Source: Symbiodinium natans (taxonomy: Eukaryota > Sar > Dinophyceae > Suessiales > Symbiodiniaceae). Taken from it: 64,000 nucleotides of DNA. The stretch is from positions 84,501-148,500 of the forward strand of contig CAJNDS010000367.1 in the NCBI GenBank assembly GCA_905221605.1, in the 5' to 3' direction. Numbering within the stretch: position 1 is the stretch's first letter; each line of letters begins with the position of its first letter. Shown in pieces: positions 12,201 through 21,400 of the stretch. The notes under the pieces are model-generated. The model was not told where the DNA came from and made no database searches. It was given only the letters and a program-made list of their open reading frames with translations. Both the position numbers and the translations under genes were made by a program.

Positions 12201-14156
12201 AGGAACTCGTAGTCTTCACCTCGAAGCCGTGACCAGATGGATTGAGAGATGACCGATACGCCGAGGCATTGGACTGACAATCACTTCTTGGCTTTATGCC
12301 CCTTTCATCTTCAACCCGCACCAGTTCGCCCGTCGCCACATAGAGGAAGACAGGACCTTGACTCCCTTGGCTGTGCATTGACGCCTGGAAAGGGCGGCAA
12401 CCTTTGTGATACTCCCGACGCTGCCCCCGCCGTGAGGAGAAGCTTGTGTGCCTTTTTCTTCAAGAATTGGGGCCGGGGATGGATCCGCTGGTATGAGGCA
12501 GCGTGTCGGGATCTTCAAAAAGCCGAAAAACTCGCACTGCGAACAGTTTACTCCACCTTCCCTGCAGACGGGGTGTTGTGTGTGTGTCATTCAGGAATGT
12601 CAGTTCAAGCCACGCACTGGATTAAGCATCTCCATGTTGGACTTCAACTTTCTCTTTGTGGCTGGCCTGCAATCGGAGGAGCAAGAGCCATGAATGTCAG
12701 AGTGTTGTCTGGGCTGGAAGTTCTCCTGAGGTATTCTTGGGCGTGTCTGTTTGGTTTGCAGTTGTCAACCACAAGGCTGGCAACTTTGGCCTTTGGATCA
12801 GGTCAACGCTGCAAGGGTCGCCTTTGTGATGCCCTGTGAAGGTCAGCATGCTGCAGGTAGTCTTCTCGAAGCACGCCCTCATGGAGGAGGCCCGTGCATG
12901 CGTAGTGCGTTCAGGTTTCTTCATGCCCATCCTTGCGCGTGCTCGTGATTGCGGTTCCTGAAGGTGGCTGCCCTGACACTGCTTCCACCGGTCGTGTTCT
13001 CCCTGGTCTTCTGCATGTTAGCCACCCTTGGGTGTAGTTTCACCAACTGTATCAGGACCTCTGGGGTTGCTGCACATTTTGCCGTTTTGCAGCTCTTCAG
13101 ATGTAGGCCGTTCCGGCGATTTTGCACCGGAGGAGAAGTTGCAAATCGACTTCGCAGTCCAGCTGGGACTTGATGATACTTGTCGCGAATATGCTGCAGC
13201 TGTCGGGAATGCAGCTTCTGCTCGAACGATGACAGTGATGGCGCTTGCAGGAGGATCTTGGTGCCCATGCTGACACCAGTTGTGGTTTTGCTGGAAATTG
13301 CCGAAGCTGCTGTTTGCTTGGATATCCTTCGGAACACTGGCCGATGGAAAGACTACATCGCAGGGCTGCTTGCAGGAATGACAGGAATGAGAAGATGAGC
13401 AGAGTAGAGCAGCGTCTAGTGCGAGTCAGATTATACAAAGCTCCTTGCAAGAGCTTAGGTTCATCTTGAAGTATCTTCTCTTGGAGGTGATGATATACCT
13501 TGCAGAAGGCGGGCGAAGCTTGAGGGCGCATGTCGAAGCTCTCTCTCTCTCTCTCTGTTTCTTTCTCTCTCTCTCTCTCTCTCTCTCCCTCTCCCTCCAA
13601 TTCTCTCTATGCAGGCCTTTTGCGATCACGCTGTGCGAGAGGGAGGTGTTGCAAACCGGAGCGCGGGCTTCAGGCAGATGCTGTGGGCAAAGCAGCAGGG
13701 CATGACAAACAGCAGTACTTGTAGCAAGCGTTTTCTAGCAAATACCTGATCTTTGCAGGCCCTGTACTTCTGGGTTCTCACGAATCGGATGCTTCTGAAC
13801 GGCACAGGGTGATTCAGGGTGACCACATGGCCCACAAGCACACGAACAAACGCGCGCGCATGCACGCACTTTGTCCTTACTGGTAGCTGCTCAACTCAGG
13901 TTCAGGGACATGATCACGTCGACGGTCATTCTAGTACCCCTCCTCATCCTCAGCTATCTCAACAGCGCACTGGGAATGCTGTGCAGCTCCTTTGACCTGC
14001 ACGTGGCTCGACTTTCTTTCAGGTGCGTGTCTGCCACACTGTTTCCCTTCTATCGGATGTAGCAGTTCACACAAGTCCATCATCTGGTCTTCCTCTTTTT
14101 GCAGCGAACTCTTAGAGCGGACGGAAAGCCAACTTGTGGAGCAAAGGAGTTCCTGA
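2881..14156 (+). CDS. 1,3-beta-glucan (callose) synthase, FKS1/GSL type, GT48; at least 25 exons
   Basis: This would be an integral plasma- or endomembrane enzyme that makes 1,3-beta-glucan from UDP-glucose. Family landmarks appear in the correct order. The FKS1 N-terminal domain is at 2881-3258 (DDWNEFFASAKRLRRG). Membrane exons follow at 4.5-5.4 kb. The DTQLWF motif (callose synthases: DTQIWY) is near 5773. TALIPHFE (family: TVLTPHYSE) is at about 6970-6996. FPSNLKIAYID is near 8840. LPGYPILSDGKADNQNHA is at about 9195. RMHYGHPDL is near 9722, GGVSKGTR near 9864 and LNLSEDIFAG near 9950. KGRDLGFN and GEQLLTRQMFRLG follow by 10411. C-terminal membrane exons include SWLYAPFIFNP at about 12290. 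A final small exon ends in TGA at 14154-14156. The start is not seen and some exons, such as the RGQTL...RTVRG region, were not found. Dinoflagellates are known to make callose-like and cell-cycle-linked glucans. Family assignment is firm; the exact model is not. Confidence 0.9.
4512..5049 (+). CDS. Glucan synthase exons: first membrane segments
   Basis: About 4512-4905 encodes a Cys-rich basic stretch (FFCCFPSCCRPKIKDLKGC) and then a membrane helix (TWRSILWLLPVVTYAAV). After a TTAG acceptor, 4909-5049 encodes EYCLIGHAVASAWVVASLL and ends at CTTGCAG. In callose synthases this position holds the first of the N-terminal transmembrane helices after the FKS1 domain. The boundary between the two exons requires a frame change, hence an intron that I cannot place exactly. 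Confidence 0.55.
5040..5129 (+). repeat. TTGCAGTTAG decamer array at an exon end
   Basis: TTGCAGCAG trimers pass into five to six copies of TTAGTTGCAG. The array begins at the CTTGCAG that ends the preceding open exon. Every copy contains a CAG and could act as an alternative splice acceptor. Confidence 0.8.
5259..5998 (+). CDS. Glucan synthase exons: membrane helices and DTQ motif
   Basis: About 5259-5369 encodes DVRYLFWFVVFGAKFLV, equivalent to the callose-synthase helix that reads YxLFWLxVLxxKFxF. Exon 5739-5880 encodes a membrane helix and then ADTQLWFTVGCTFMGM, the hallmark preceding the cytosolic catalytic loop. A further exon ending at 5998 (CGAAAG before GTGCTG) encodes DAIHKLPERFTRK, matching the FRxLPxxFxxxL segment that follows in the family. 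Confidence 0.75.
5520..5553. repeat. CTATAGT short tandem repeat
   Basis: Four imperfect copies of CTATAGTC/A lie within an intron of the glucan synthase gene. Confidence 0.5.
6305..7118 (+). CDS. Glucan synthase exons: start of catalytic loop
   Basis: About 6305-6360 (MRDSGELCFDYITSEE) fits the position of the family's WNxII...REEDLIS block. An exon ending at 6996 encodes TALIPHFE, and 7068-7118 encodes EPILMSQEDLYSEARSE. Joining them across the 71-nt GT-AG intron 6997-7067 gives PHFEEPILMSQEDL, matching the family's TPHYxExxLxSxxDL. The frame is exact: the second exon is 51 nt, 17 codons. Confidence 0.8.
7211..7418 (+). CDS. Glucan synthase exons after the TPHYSE-like motif
   Basis: An exon of about 7211-7264 encodes ARDLGHLIDYLRIKY, equivalent to the LLEYLKxLHPxEW segment. 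Exon 7327-7418 encodes DEFKNLAQNWSVPGG and ends at a GTGAGA donor. Confidence 0.7.
8392..8945 (+). CDS. Glucan synthase exons: YP-LRVAYID region
   Basis: A small exon from 8392 encodes YHDALLLHHELQ, where the family has MMYYxxALxLQ. Exon 8783-8945 encodes YTYFNAVQREQVNEML and FPSNLKIAYIDHNHLAENG, matching the strongly conserved YPxLRVAYID. The exon is followed by GCAAGT, so its donor is GC, not GT. Confidence 0.8.
9145..9571 (+). CDS. Glucan synthase exons: GxPILGEGKxENQNHA core
   Basis: Exon 9145-9295 (151 nt) encodes YRIELPGYPILSDGK and ADNQNHALPFSRG, then CVDSNQ. This is the most conserved block of GT48 enzymes, thought to lie in the catalytic region. A short exon from 9525 encodes RIVGFPEHITSNL, equivalent to the family's GFREHIFTxxxSSLA. 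Confidence 0.9.
9633..10411 (+). CDS. Glucan synthase exons: RxHYGHPD to RLG
   Basis: Exon 9633 onward encodes GDFAAGSEMAFCTI and RMHYGHPDLMNK. Exon 9842-9884 encodes QRFMMQQGGVSKGTR, and 9944-10030 continues TLNLSEDIFAGLDFVLRG. Exon 10171-10223 encodes EYFHLAKGRDLGFN, and about 10328-10411 encodes GEQLLTRQMFRLG. The order and spacing match callose synthases (RMHYGHPDVF, RGGISKAS, INLSEDIFAG, VGKGRDVGLNQ, NGEQTLSRDxYRLG). Confidence 0.9.
10596..11194 (+). CDS. Glucan synthase exons: C-terminal membrane helices (first group)
   Basis: Exons from 10596 (YYAHAGYYVTQFLLSW), 10763 (VMFTWALVLASDCDG), about 10969 (LALLLLVLLATALPLF followed by MEEWLQR) and about 11135 (KLAVQRLLKQVFTLSFLMQ) encode successive helices. 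They align in order with the helices after the RLG motif in callose synthases, including the FxTALPMxME-like segment. Confidence 0.7.
11741..14156 (+). CDS. Glucan synthase exons: C-terminal membrane helices (second group) and stop
   Basis: Exon 11741-11846 encodes LYAGLYLDYAMQAFYDGL plus a helix. Exon 12266-12352 encodes TSWLYAPFIFNPHQFARRH, matching the family's WLFAPFxFNPxGF. Exon 12465-12517 encodes NWGRGWIRWYEAA, matching DWxxWI. Helical exons follow near 12957 (ALTLLPPVVFSLVFCML), 13287 and 13900 (DMITSTVILVPLLILSYL). The last exon, 14105-14156, encodes ELLERTESQLVEQRSS and stop. The exons between 12.5 and 13.4 kb are the least certain. Confidence 0.65.
11990..12078 (+). repeat. AGTGCCTTCAG tandem repeat in an intron
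   Basis: Three copies of a 21-22-nt unit (AAAAGTGCCTTCAGAAYGG) pass into four copies of an 11-nt unit (AGTGCCTTCAG). Each unit carries TTCAG, a potential acceptor. Confidence 0.8.
13546..13599 (+). repeat. (CT)n microsatellite
   Basis: Dinucleotide CT runs lie in an intron of the 3' part of the glucan synthase gene. They lie upstream of AG sites and may act as a polypyrimidine tract. Confidence 0.8.
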
Positions 14157-14409
14157 TCTATCGCAGCACCGGCCATCGAGCTCGCCGCCGGTCCTCGGCG
14201 TGTGGGGACAGACTGGGATCAAAAGACGCTTGAAAAGTGCAAGTCGGCGGAGTGCGGCATGTAACGTTGTAAGAGGCATGTAGAGAGGCATCGCAAGAGG
14301 TATCGTAAGAGGCTTCATGCTGCTGCCCTGACCATTTGGAGAGCATGCGACCTGGCCTGCACCCTCTGCGCCAGCTGTGACCATTACGGGTCCCTTAGCA
14401 CCCCGTGGT

Positions 14410-15185
14410 ATGCTACATCTGCACACAGCAATGATCGCACAAACTGGCCAGGAGACGGAGTCGGAGCTCAGTGAGGAGCAAACGGAGCAAACGAGCAGCA
14501 GCGACGAGGCGAGAGATCACGAGACGTCTACTGTTCTTGCAAAGCTTTCAAGGCTTCTAGGGGGCTTGGAACCGCAATCAACGCTCTCAGCGCTCGTTGA
14601 TGACTTCGCAGCCAGGCAGCACCTCTCCCAGTGAGAGCGAGATGACTTTCTGCCGCAGGTCACACTCACGATGGCGCAGGTCGTCCAACTCGAAGCCAGT
14701 CTTAATGCGCTCGGCATCTTGCACCGTTCAATGTGATGCGTCAATGTGCAGTGCAGGACTTGCTCGTGCGAGGGATTTCCTGATCATGGAGGTGATGGTT
14801 GGAGCCTGTAGCCAAGTTCAAGACCTCTCTGAGAAAGCCTTAGCCATCCTTCGAACAGCGTAACGGTGAGTCTGTGAGGCAGCACGGCCGGCGCGGCAGG
14901 GAACGGCCGGGCACGGCTGGCAGACTTCCGCGAAGAAGGACATGAGCACTCGCCGGCTCATTGCAGAAGCTCCTGCATCGATTTCTCCACAGAAAAAGTG
15001 TGCATTGTCCAGAGTCCAGATCCACATGGGATGCCTCGAGCTGGTGTTGTTCTATCAGTCAAGAGCATTGTCGCCAAACTGCCATCGACCCCCGCTCGCT
15101 AAGTGACGTCGTGGAGCTGCGACCTGGATCCAGAAAGCAGAAGCTGCGGTCATCCGCCAGCATTGAATTGCTGTTCGTGTGCTGA
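14410..15185 (+). CDS. Unassigned exons downstream of the glucan synthase
   Basis: Open segments with coding character lie at about 14440-14634 (acidic and Ser-rich: ESELSEEQTEQTSSSDEA), 14659-14736 (VTLTMAQVVQLEASLNALG), 14742-14862 (RARDFLIMEVMVGACSQVQD and DLSEKALAILRTA) and about 14966-15107 (QIHMGCLELVLFYQS). They may open a new gene. I recognise no domain. An overlapping frame on the minus strand at about 14597-14711 also looks helical, so strand is not fully certain for the second exon. Confidence 0.35.
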
Positions 15186-15481
15186 CTCTCTGCGAGTTTG
15201 GTTGAGTTCGTCATGCATCTTGACTTTGAACATCTTCGTGCTGTACCTCTCTTGCATTGCTCGTGCACGTAGACTAGGGTAGACATAGCAACAGATGTCT
15301 CAAACGAGGGACTCCGGTGGTGGTTTCCATGTTTTTCCATGGCATACCAGGCGGATGTGGCGCGGCCAGGCGTCTGACCCATGAGGGAGTGGAGTTGTGC
15401 AAGTAGTGAATGCCAGATTCAGGCAGCATAGCTCAGCATAGTCATACACAGGCACGCAGTGCACGTGAAGTGAAGAGCAGG

Positions 15482-16110
15482 TGTACCGCGTCTCTGGTTA
15501 CGATGACGGAGCGTCGTCAGATGAGGAGTACTCGTAAGTGTAAGTGAATGCTAACTTACGAATTACGGGTATACCGATAGACGTTTCTGCCTGCACCTGG
15601 TACAAATATTTCTCTTTCAACAATGACTCTGCTAGTACCTTGGAATACCTTGGAGGAGCTACCTCCAGGACGATGCAGCGTCTCCTGGATTGGAGACAAT
15701 CTCCACCAGACACCGGGCTTGCGAATGAAGGCACGGACACAGGTTGGCTCAGATCGGCTCACGCCACAAGCTCACTGACTCTGGCTCACTCTGGCTCACT
15801 CTGGCTCACGGACTATGTCCCTTCAGTGGTCGACTATTGCTGGGGTGGCAGCGTTCCGTCAGGAATCTTCTTTGCAGCTGATCGATAGACCCTTTGTCAT
15901 CGGAGATCGCGTGTCTGCCGTCAAGGCTCGCTGTAAACATAGACAAGTGTCACAGGCAAGTTCCGGCAATGATTGTTAGCTTGGGCGCTGCGCGGAGTGC
16001 CCTCAAAGTTTCGCTGGCCAGGATCCCCAGTCTCTGGGCCTTGTTGTGGATGTTCGCCCCGCCTTCACCTTGCACAAGCGCGTGCATGTTGTATCGGCAA
16101 TGTGAGCAGA
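15482..16110 (+). CDS. Unassigned exons, acidic linker and beta-rich segment
   Basis: An exon of about 15482-15535 encodes VYRVSGYDDGASSDEEYS and is followed by a textbook GTAAGT donor. Segments near 15690 (SPPDTGLANEGTD), 15858-15960 (LQLIDRPFVIGDRVSAVKA) and 16021-16107 (GLVVDVRPAFTLHKRVHVV) read well. The last two together resemble an SH3/KOW-like beta barrel, or the beta domain of MscS-type channels (DxPFxVGDxV); neither is established. They may be the N-terminal part of the TPR-SET gene that follows. Confidence 0.4.
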
Positions 16111-16161
16111 GAGAGAAGCCGAGAGAGAGAAAGCTTAAGTGCAGAGAAGAAGGAGGAGGAG

Positions 16162-16278
16162 ACGGACAACAGACGAAGAAGAAGAAGAAGAAGAAGAAGA
16201 AGAAGAAGAAGAAGAAGAAGAAGAAAGAAGAAGAAGAAAGAAGAATAAAGAAGAAGAAAAAGAAGAAGAAGAAGAGGA
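16162..16278 (+). repeat. (GAA)n microsatellite
   Basis: GAAGAAGAA runs of about 110 bp have a few interruptions. The purine strand is +, so the tract is not a splice pyrimidine tract for + strand genes. Confidence 0.9.
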
Positions 16279-16537
16279 GTAGAGAAACATAGAACAAGGC
16301 ATAGTCTTTGGTGTCAGATCGAGAAGTGCCTGCGACTCGCTGTGCCTATGGCTGTAGCAAACAAGAGCACCTCCAACCAGTTGCCCAAAGCAAGGAGTAG
16401 AGTCTAGAGCCTAGAGTTGACTAGCGCCTGATTAGGTTTTTTTGCGCAACTTACTGTCCCAGTCACAGGTCTTCTTGATTTCCCCAGCGGCATCATGTCA
16501 CGCGCAAGCATGTTAAACATGGCATGTTGCAGCCTAC

Positions 16538-16762
16538 TTGCCGTCACCCGCTTTATGGATCTCATGCCATGTGATGACCCTGCTTGCCGATGGACGCTTG
16601 GCAGCGGAATGCAGAGTTCGCGCTCTCTCGGAGATCGGTATGCCATGTGGTGTCATCAAACTGCGCTATCGGCTTGCCCAGGGCTTGCCTGTTTCCATAG
16701 GCAGCTGCTGCCTACCGAGCTGGCCAGTTCTCCGTCGCAGAGGGGCTGTACACGGAGGCTAG
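16538..16762 (+). CDS. Probable exon ahead of the TPR exons
   Basis: The open segment reads LADGRLAAECRVRALSEIG and GVIKLRYRLAQGLPVS, with good coding texture. It lies 60 bp before the first helical-repeat exon. It could be the region joining the beta-rich exons to the TPR part. No family is recognised. Confidence 0.35.
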   Translation: MPSPALWISCHVMTLLADGRLAAECRVRALSEIGMPCGVIKLRYRLAQGLPVSIGSCCLPSWPVLRRRGAVHGG

Positions 16763-16826
16763 CCTGCAGCGATGGTAGGAGTGCCGCGCCAACACAACCA
16801 CAAGGGAAAACCAGCTAGCGTGCAAC

Positions 16827-17830
16827 CTTGCAGAGCTGCATTGCAGGCGCTGGAATCTGCAGAGGATGCCGAGTCCCGTACATCTGCCCTGGTCAGTCGA
16901 GCCCAGCAGCGGTCTCGTGACAACTTGCTGTAGCCAGCTGAAGTTTTTGCGCTGACAGTTGGCAAACTCGGACGGTTGGTTTCTTGGGGCCTTAGAATGT
17001 CTCAGACCTCCTCGATTTCCCGGGCATTGACCATTGACATTGAGAAAATGATAAATGTGGCTGCTTCAGGTGCCGGCTGAAGCTGCAGCGCTTCGAAGAT
17101 GCACGGGAGGCCAGGTGCCACCTCACTTGAGAGCCCTCATGCCAGATGTCATTCAGGATGCGGCGGCGGCACGTGCCCTTGCACCTGAGAACCCGAAAGC
17201 CTGGTGCGCCCACAATTGCGTCCTCACAATGTGAGAGTCATCAGGGGGTGAGTAAAACTTACGTCGTGTTCATAGGGAGACAAACGCTCTGTTTGGAGAG
17301 CTGCTTTCGATGCTTCGGAATCTTTTTTCAAGCAGAGAGAGGTATCGCCTGGGCGTGGCCAACGCCCACCTGGCCAGACTCGAAGAGGCCCCCCCCTCTG
17401 CAAAAAACGTACTGTCTGCACAAAACAACACACCCACACATCCACTTTACGCATCGCGGCCCAAACACATCTGTCCAGAAACGGCGAGCAGTTTGAGGCA
17501 GAGGAGGCGCTGAAGGAAGCTCTGTCCTTACGGCCCGCCGACAAAGATGTTGCGGGCTCACTGCTCCGAAACGGCAGCAAAGTGCTAGGGTTATGTCAGG
17601 TGCACACTTTAGCTTGTCCTTGGTCTTCTTTTGAAGGTAGCATCTGCACTCACGTCTGCGGCAGGCCCAGTTTCGATCCCTCAAGTCTTAAGAGCATCAA
17701 TCGCAGAGCCACCACTGTGCAGAGCTTGCCTTGCAAAGCCTTGCAAAGCCTGGGTTCCGAGGTACGACGGCGGCTGCTGGAGGCAGAGGGCCGCTACGCC
17801 TGGCTGGAGGCTCTCCGAAACTCTCCTTTT
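16827..17830 (+). CDS. TPR exons of the SET-domain gene
   Basis: Exons read AALQALESAEDAESRTSALV (16835-16930), a 17072-17203 segment ending ARALAPENPKAW, RYRLGVANAHLARLEEA (about 17340) and EAEEALKEALSLRPADKDV (17484-17574). A further exon from 17760 reads RRLLEAEGRYAWLEALR. The pattern of small residues and the ALxLxP ending are typical of tetratricopeptide repeats. TPRs bind partner peptides; the partner is unknown. Confidence 0.6.
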
Positions 17831-20800
17831 CGGATCAGTGGACGGTGCATACTGCGCTGCAGCATCCGCAGCCTTTGCCTTCGTGTCAAGACGTAGGGTT
17901 GTAATTTCATGTAATTTCTCAGACAATCAGATGCAAAAAGGCCGTGCCTTTTCATCTCCTCACGCGTTCCCGTGTTGGCAAGTGGATCCCATGGGGCTGA
18001 CAAAGCTAGCAATAGGCAATAGCGCATGCTTGTGCATTTTTGGTGGTAAGTGGCTCAGCATGGGAGGTGTATGAGCAATACTTCCAGACCGGCACTTTGG
18101 CAGTTGCGAGCGGCTTAGCTGGGGCGTCGGCTAGAAACCTGCTGTGGCCTGGACATGTCGAGTGTCGAGGCCAAAGCCAAGCAGAAGCAGATGCCCAGTC
18201 CTCGAGATCCCTGCCTTCCCCGCAACCCCGCCCGCCCCCGCCCTCAAAATGTCACGGCCTGGGCACCAGGTCGCAGGAGGGAGGATCAGGTGCAGAGGCC
18301 GAACCACCGGTGAACCTGTAACAAGCTGAATCAAGCGGCGACAAGCTCTGGAAGTTTTATCCCCAAGTGCTCCCAGGGAGAAGACTTTGTCATTGCAAGT
18401 CTGGATGTGGAGCCGTATGTAGGTCCCGTGTCTGCCTGAGAAGATGTTTGAAGGTTCTACATTTGACACCTGATATGTGGAACCCGAGATGTCCTTATGT
18501 TGAGGTTCGGATCGGCCATTCCCCAGAGCGAGGCGGCGCGTTGCCTCACACGATCGTTGCATGATCTGCGTTGGCTGCTCTTGGAGGCCGGGGCCTCTTC
18601 TTGACGGAAGACGTCCCGCAAGGAAGGCGTCTGTAAGGAGAGTTCCATTCTCTCAACATCTTCCATGTGCAAAAAAAGCCATAGCCAGATCGTACTTTCA
18701 GGCATCTCCTTCGATAGTGCGTCCTTTTGTATGGACGTGCCGACCTAAATCAGCCCCCATGTGGTAGTGCGGCGCACCACAATGCCACAGGGCCTCCAGC
18801 CTACCCCGTTTCATCCTCCTGTTCATCCTATTCAGCCGGCCATGCACTTTGTTCGTCATTTTGTCTCACATGTGCAGGCATTCTGAGTGCATAGTGAAGT
18901 AACGCGAATCAGCAGTTGCTTCGTCCAATCTTCCACATTTTAGACAGAAAATCTTTAGGCAAGCATTATCGCTTCTCAGTACTTGTCGGCATGATCTGTG
19001 TATGCGTAGAGCGGAGTGCGCCGGTTCTTGCGCATCCGGTGAGGAGCGGCATCTGGGCGAACGCAAGAAGCATGATGTAGCACTGTTGTACTTCCTGCGA
19101 GACTCTTCTGAGAGGCTACTCCTCTGTGCACAAGCCTTGGTAACCGGCCTGAACGAGGAGCCGAGCCTGCCCGGCCTTTCCTCAAGGGCTTTCTGTTTTT
19201 GCGCCACACAACTGTTGTGCTACCTCCTGTGCCACTGTAGTAGAGCTTCGAATGTCGCAAGTTCAGGATCTGCCGCGTCTTCTTCAAGAAGCTGCCAGAA
19301 GTGAGGAGGTCGGGCAAGTGCTGCGAAGCTCGGAGCCCAGTCGTGTAGCCATGGATAGCCATGGCATGGCTTTTTATGCCCGTGCTCGGTGCCCTTAGGT
19401 CTTTCGCGCGGCACCAAAGAATCTGAAGAGGAGGTACCGCTCGAAGTTCATGTTGATGTCCCATGCTTTTCCATGCCCCGTGCTTTGTGCCAGATGCCAC
19501 TTCTCAGCCCTGCGCAACTGGCAGCTCCGAGGAAGCTCCTGAGGGCAGAGGCCCCGATCCGGTCGTAACGGTCAGCAAGTGAGGAGCTGCAAAAGTTGAG
19601 AGATGTTGAGAGAGTTCCTCGCCACATTAGTGCCAAAGAATGTGTGCGCAATCTCTGTCAGGCCACATCTGAAGTTGAAAGTTCGTGACCCTGGCTTTCT
19701 TGCGCCAGCGCTATCCGGCAGTGTAAGGTCCGTACCAGTACAGTGCCGGCATTTTACTTGAGCTTTTGCAGCTGTAGCACGCAGCAGGGTGGAAGAGATG
19801 AAAGCCGTCTTATACTACAATCAGCGCCTTAGCAGTAATCTAGGGCATTTCGGCAGGGGTGATTGAGATCAGCTCCCCTAGTTGCAGCTGCGATGTCCTG
19901 AGCCTAGAAGACTGTCCCGGCAACAACTCATGAAACGTCACATCCTAGGTTTGGCCTGCCCATTGTGAACCCCAATGCTGCACCTCTGGAGATTGGCAAC
20001 GCCGCTGGCCTTGGGGGCATTTGCCAGCAACGATGACGGTCAGAAGGTTTGGCCGTGCACGCTCAGGATCCTGAGCGCTCAGGGCTCTGGCTGCTACCGG
20101 TCTACGTAAACCACTCGTGTTTGCCCAACGTGCTCGCCTTGGATCGCCTTGGATCGTCTTGTGCTGCATCGTTGCGGCTCCCAAGGTCCAGAGGCTGATC
20201 GTTCTGGACTGCTTGTTCTTGCGAGCTGGCCTGGGCCTTCAGATGCCCACTGTGCTGGAAGCATTCGTGCTGGAACGGTGGAACTTTTGCAGAGTGCAGA
20301 GTGCTTGAAGGGTGTCGTGCTGCTCAGAACAATTCGGGGTGTTCGCCCCATCGGGGGAGGCCGCGACCTCAAAGCTGGAGAGGAGCTCTTCGACAGCACT
20401 GGCCCCAGGAGACTCTTCAATTTCTATCTGGACCTATTTGGAGTGTCCCACCCCCCCAAGGCTACGCAGAGACCTTGCAGTCAGAGACTTTGCTGCCGCA
20501 AGAGCTTGACAGCCCGAGTTTGCAAGCAGCTTCAAGCAGTTCTGCTTCGCCGCTTTTGACTCCTTTGACGCTGCACGAGGCCTTGGTACCGACGGCGGGA
20601 CTCGTTGGATTCTCGGTTGCAAGTTCAGGAATGATTCGTCCGACAGCCTCCGATTTCTCTCCGTCTGACGGATGTTGGTTCCGAGCAGAGAGCAGCTCTC
20701 TCCCTTCTTTGTGCAGAGATGCAAATTACAGTTGCATGTGGGTTGCAAAATTGCTGTCAATGTGTGTGTATATATATGTGTGGCAGTTTTTGCATCTGTT

Positions 20801-21400
20801 TGTTTATCTTGTTTTTTCTCTTGGTGTCGAAATTGATTGAGGCAAGCTATGGCTTCCATTGCTGCTGTGAGAGGTGCCGGCTTGAAGAGGCAACATGGGG
20901 AGGGACGGTCGGTTTGTCTAACTGACTAGAGGGAGGGCCCATTTTTTCATAGCTACAGGGATGGACTCTACAGGCCCTTGTATAGCAGTGTGCCTACTGC
21001 CAGAGCTCTGCGCTTTGCGAACGTTTATTTTGTGGATCAGGCAGTGCTTGGCCAGCAACAAAAGGCTGTGGAAGACCTTCTGGAGCAGGACTGGCTTGCG
21101 TTGCAGGTTCACGGCAGGTGCTCATTGCATAGGTTGCAACATGAGTTGAGACTGTTGAGACTGTTGAGCCATGCCCACGCTGGCCATGTTCACATCAAAA
21201 CGGCCACCCAATGATGCTGCTGATGCTCGCTTCCTCGACCCAAAGATGCCACGGATGCTCGCCTCCCTCCGTTGTGTCAGCTGCCCTGATGGGACTCCTT
21301 AACCGTGCAACGAAGCCTTGCGAAGAATGTGGAGCCCTTTCTTGCCTTGCTCCAGGCTGCAGAGGCGGTACGAGGTGCGCGCTGCAACGCTTCACGAGAT
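16827..21400 (+). CDS. TPR plus SET-domain protein lysine methyltransferase, SMYD type
   Basis: A set of exons encodes tetratricopeptide helices (16.83-17.83 kb) and then the core of a SET domain. SET enzymes transfer a methyl group from S-adenosylmethionine to lysine in histones or other proteins. The exon starting at 20083 encodes LLPVYVNHSCLPNV; NHSCxPN is the invariant SET motif. A later exon near 20310 encodes RDLKAGEELFDS, matching the RDIxAGEELTxxY end of the SET fold. The exon at 20841 encodes ASYGFHCCCERCRLEE, matching the post-SET L..YGFxCxCxRC cysteines that bind zinc next to the active site. In SMYD enzymes helices normally follow the SET domain; here they come first, so a TPR-SET protein of plant/protist type is the better description. 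No MYND zinc finger was seen. Confidence 0.75.
18065..19345 (+). CDS. Probable exons between TPR and SET parts
   Basis: Good coding texture is seen at 18065-18108 (WEVYEQYFQTGTLA), 18348-18440 (SQGEDFVIASLDVEPYVG), 18492-18605 (VLMLRFGSAIPQSEAARCL and LHDLRWLLLEAGAS), 19040-19190 (KHDVALLYFLRDSSERLLL) and 19250-19348 (VQDLPRLLQEAARSEEVGQ). They lie in the gap between the TPR exons and the SET core and share its strand. SMYD-type SET domains carry long inserts, which could account for them. Confidence 0.45.
19949..20420 (+). CDS. SET-domain core exons
   Basis: Exon 19949 to about 20032 encodes FGLPIVNPNAAPLEIGNAAG and LGGICQ. After the CTCAG acceptor at 20082 comes GLWLLPVYVNHSCLPNVLAL. A segment near 20310-20410 encodes VVLLRTIRGVRPIG and RDLKAGEELFDS. 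In SET proteins the NHSC histidine and cysteine lie in the pseudoknot near the methyl donor; the GEEL segment completes it. Both are intact here. Confidence 0.75.
20841..21265 (+). CDS. Post-SET cysteine exon and following helices
   Basis: Exon 20841-20889 encodes ASYGFHCCCERCRLEE and is followed by GCAACA, a GC-type donor. An exon near 20993-21110 encodes ALRFANVYFVDQAVLGQQQK and VEDLLEQDWLALQ. Another near 21196-21296 encodes ADARFLDPKMPRMLASLRCV, then SCPDGT. SMYD-like enzymes continue after the post-SET cysteines with a helical tail, and some have a further CxxC segment as here. Confidence 0.6.

Noticed and set aside
14597-14711. Helical minus-strand frame (GFELDDLRHRECDLRQKVIS)
   Set aside because: The + strand has several adjacent coding-like segments over the same place, and all identified genes are on +. 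Kept only as an uncertainty in the feature entry.
15894-16297. Lys/Glu-rich (+) and Phe-rich (-) frames
   Set aside because: Translation of the (GAA)n microsatellite. Only the part before about 16107 has coding texture.
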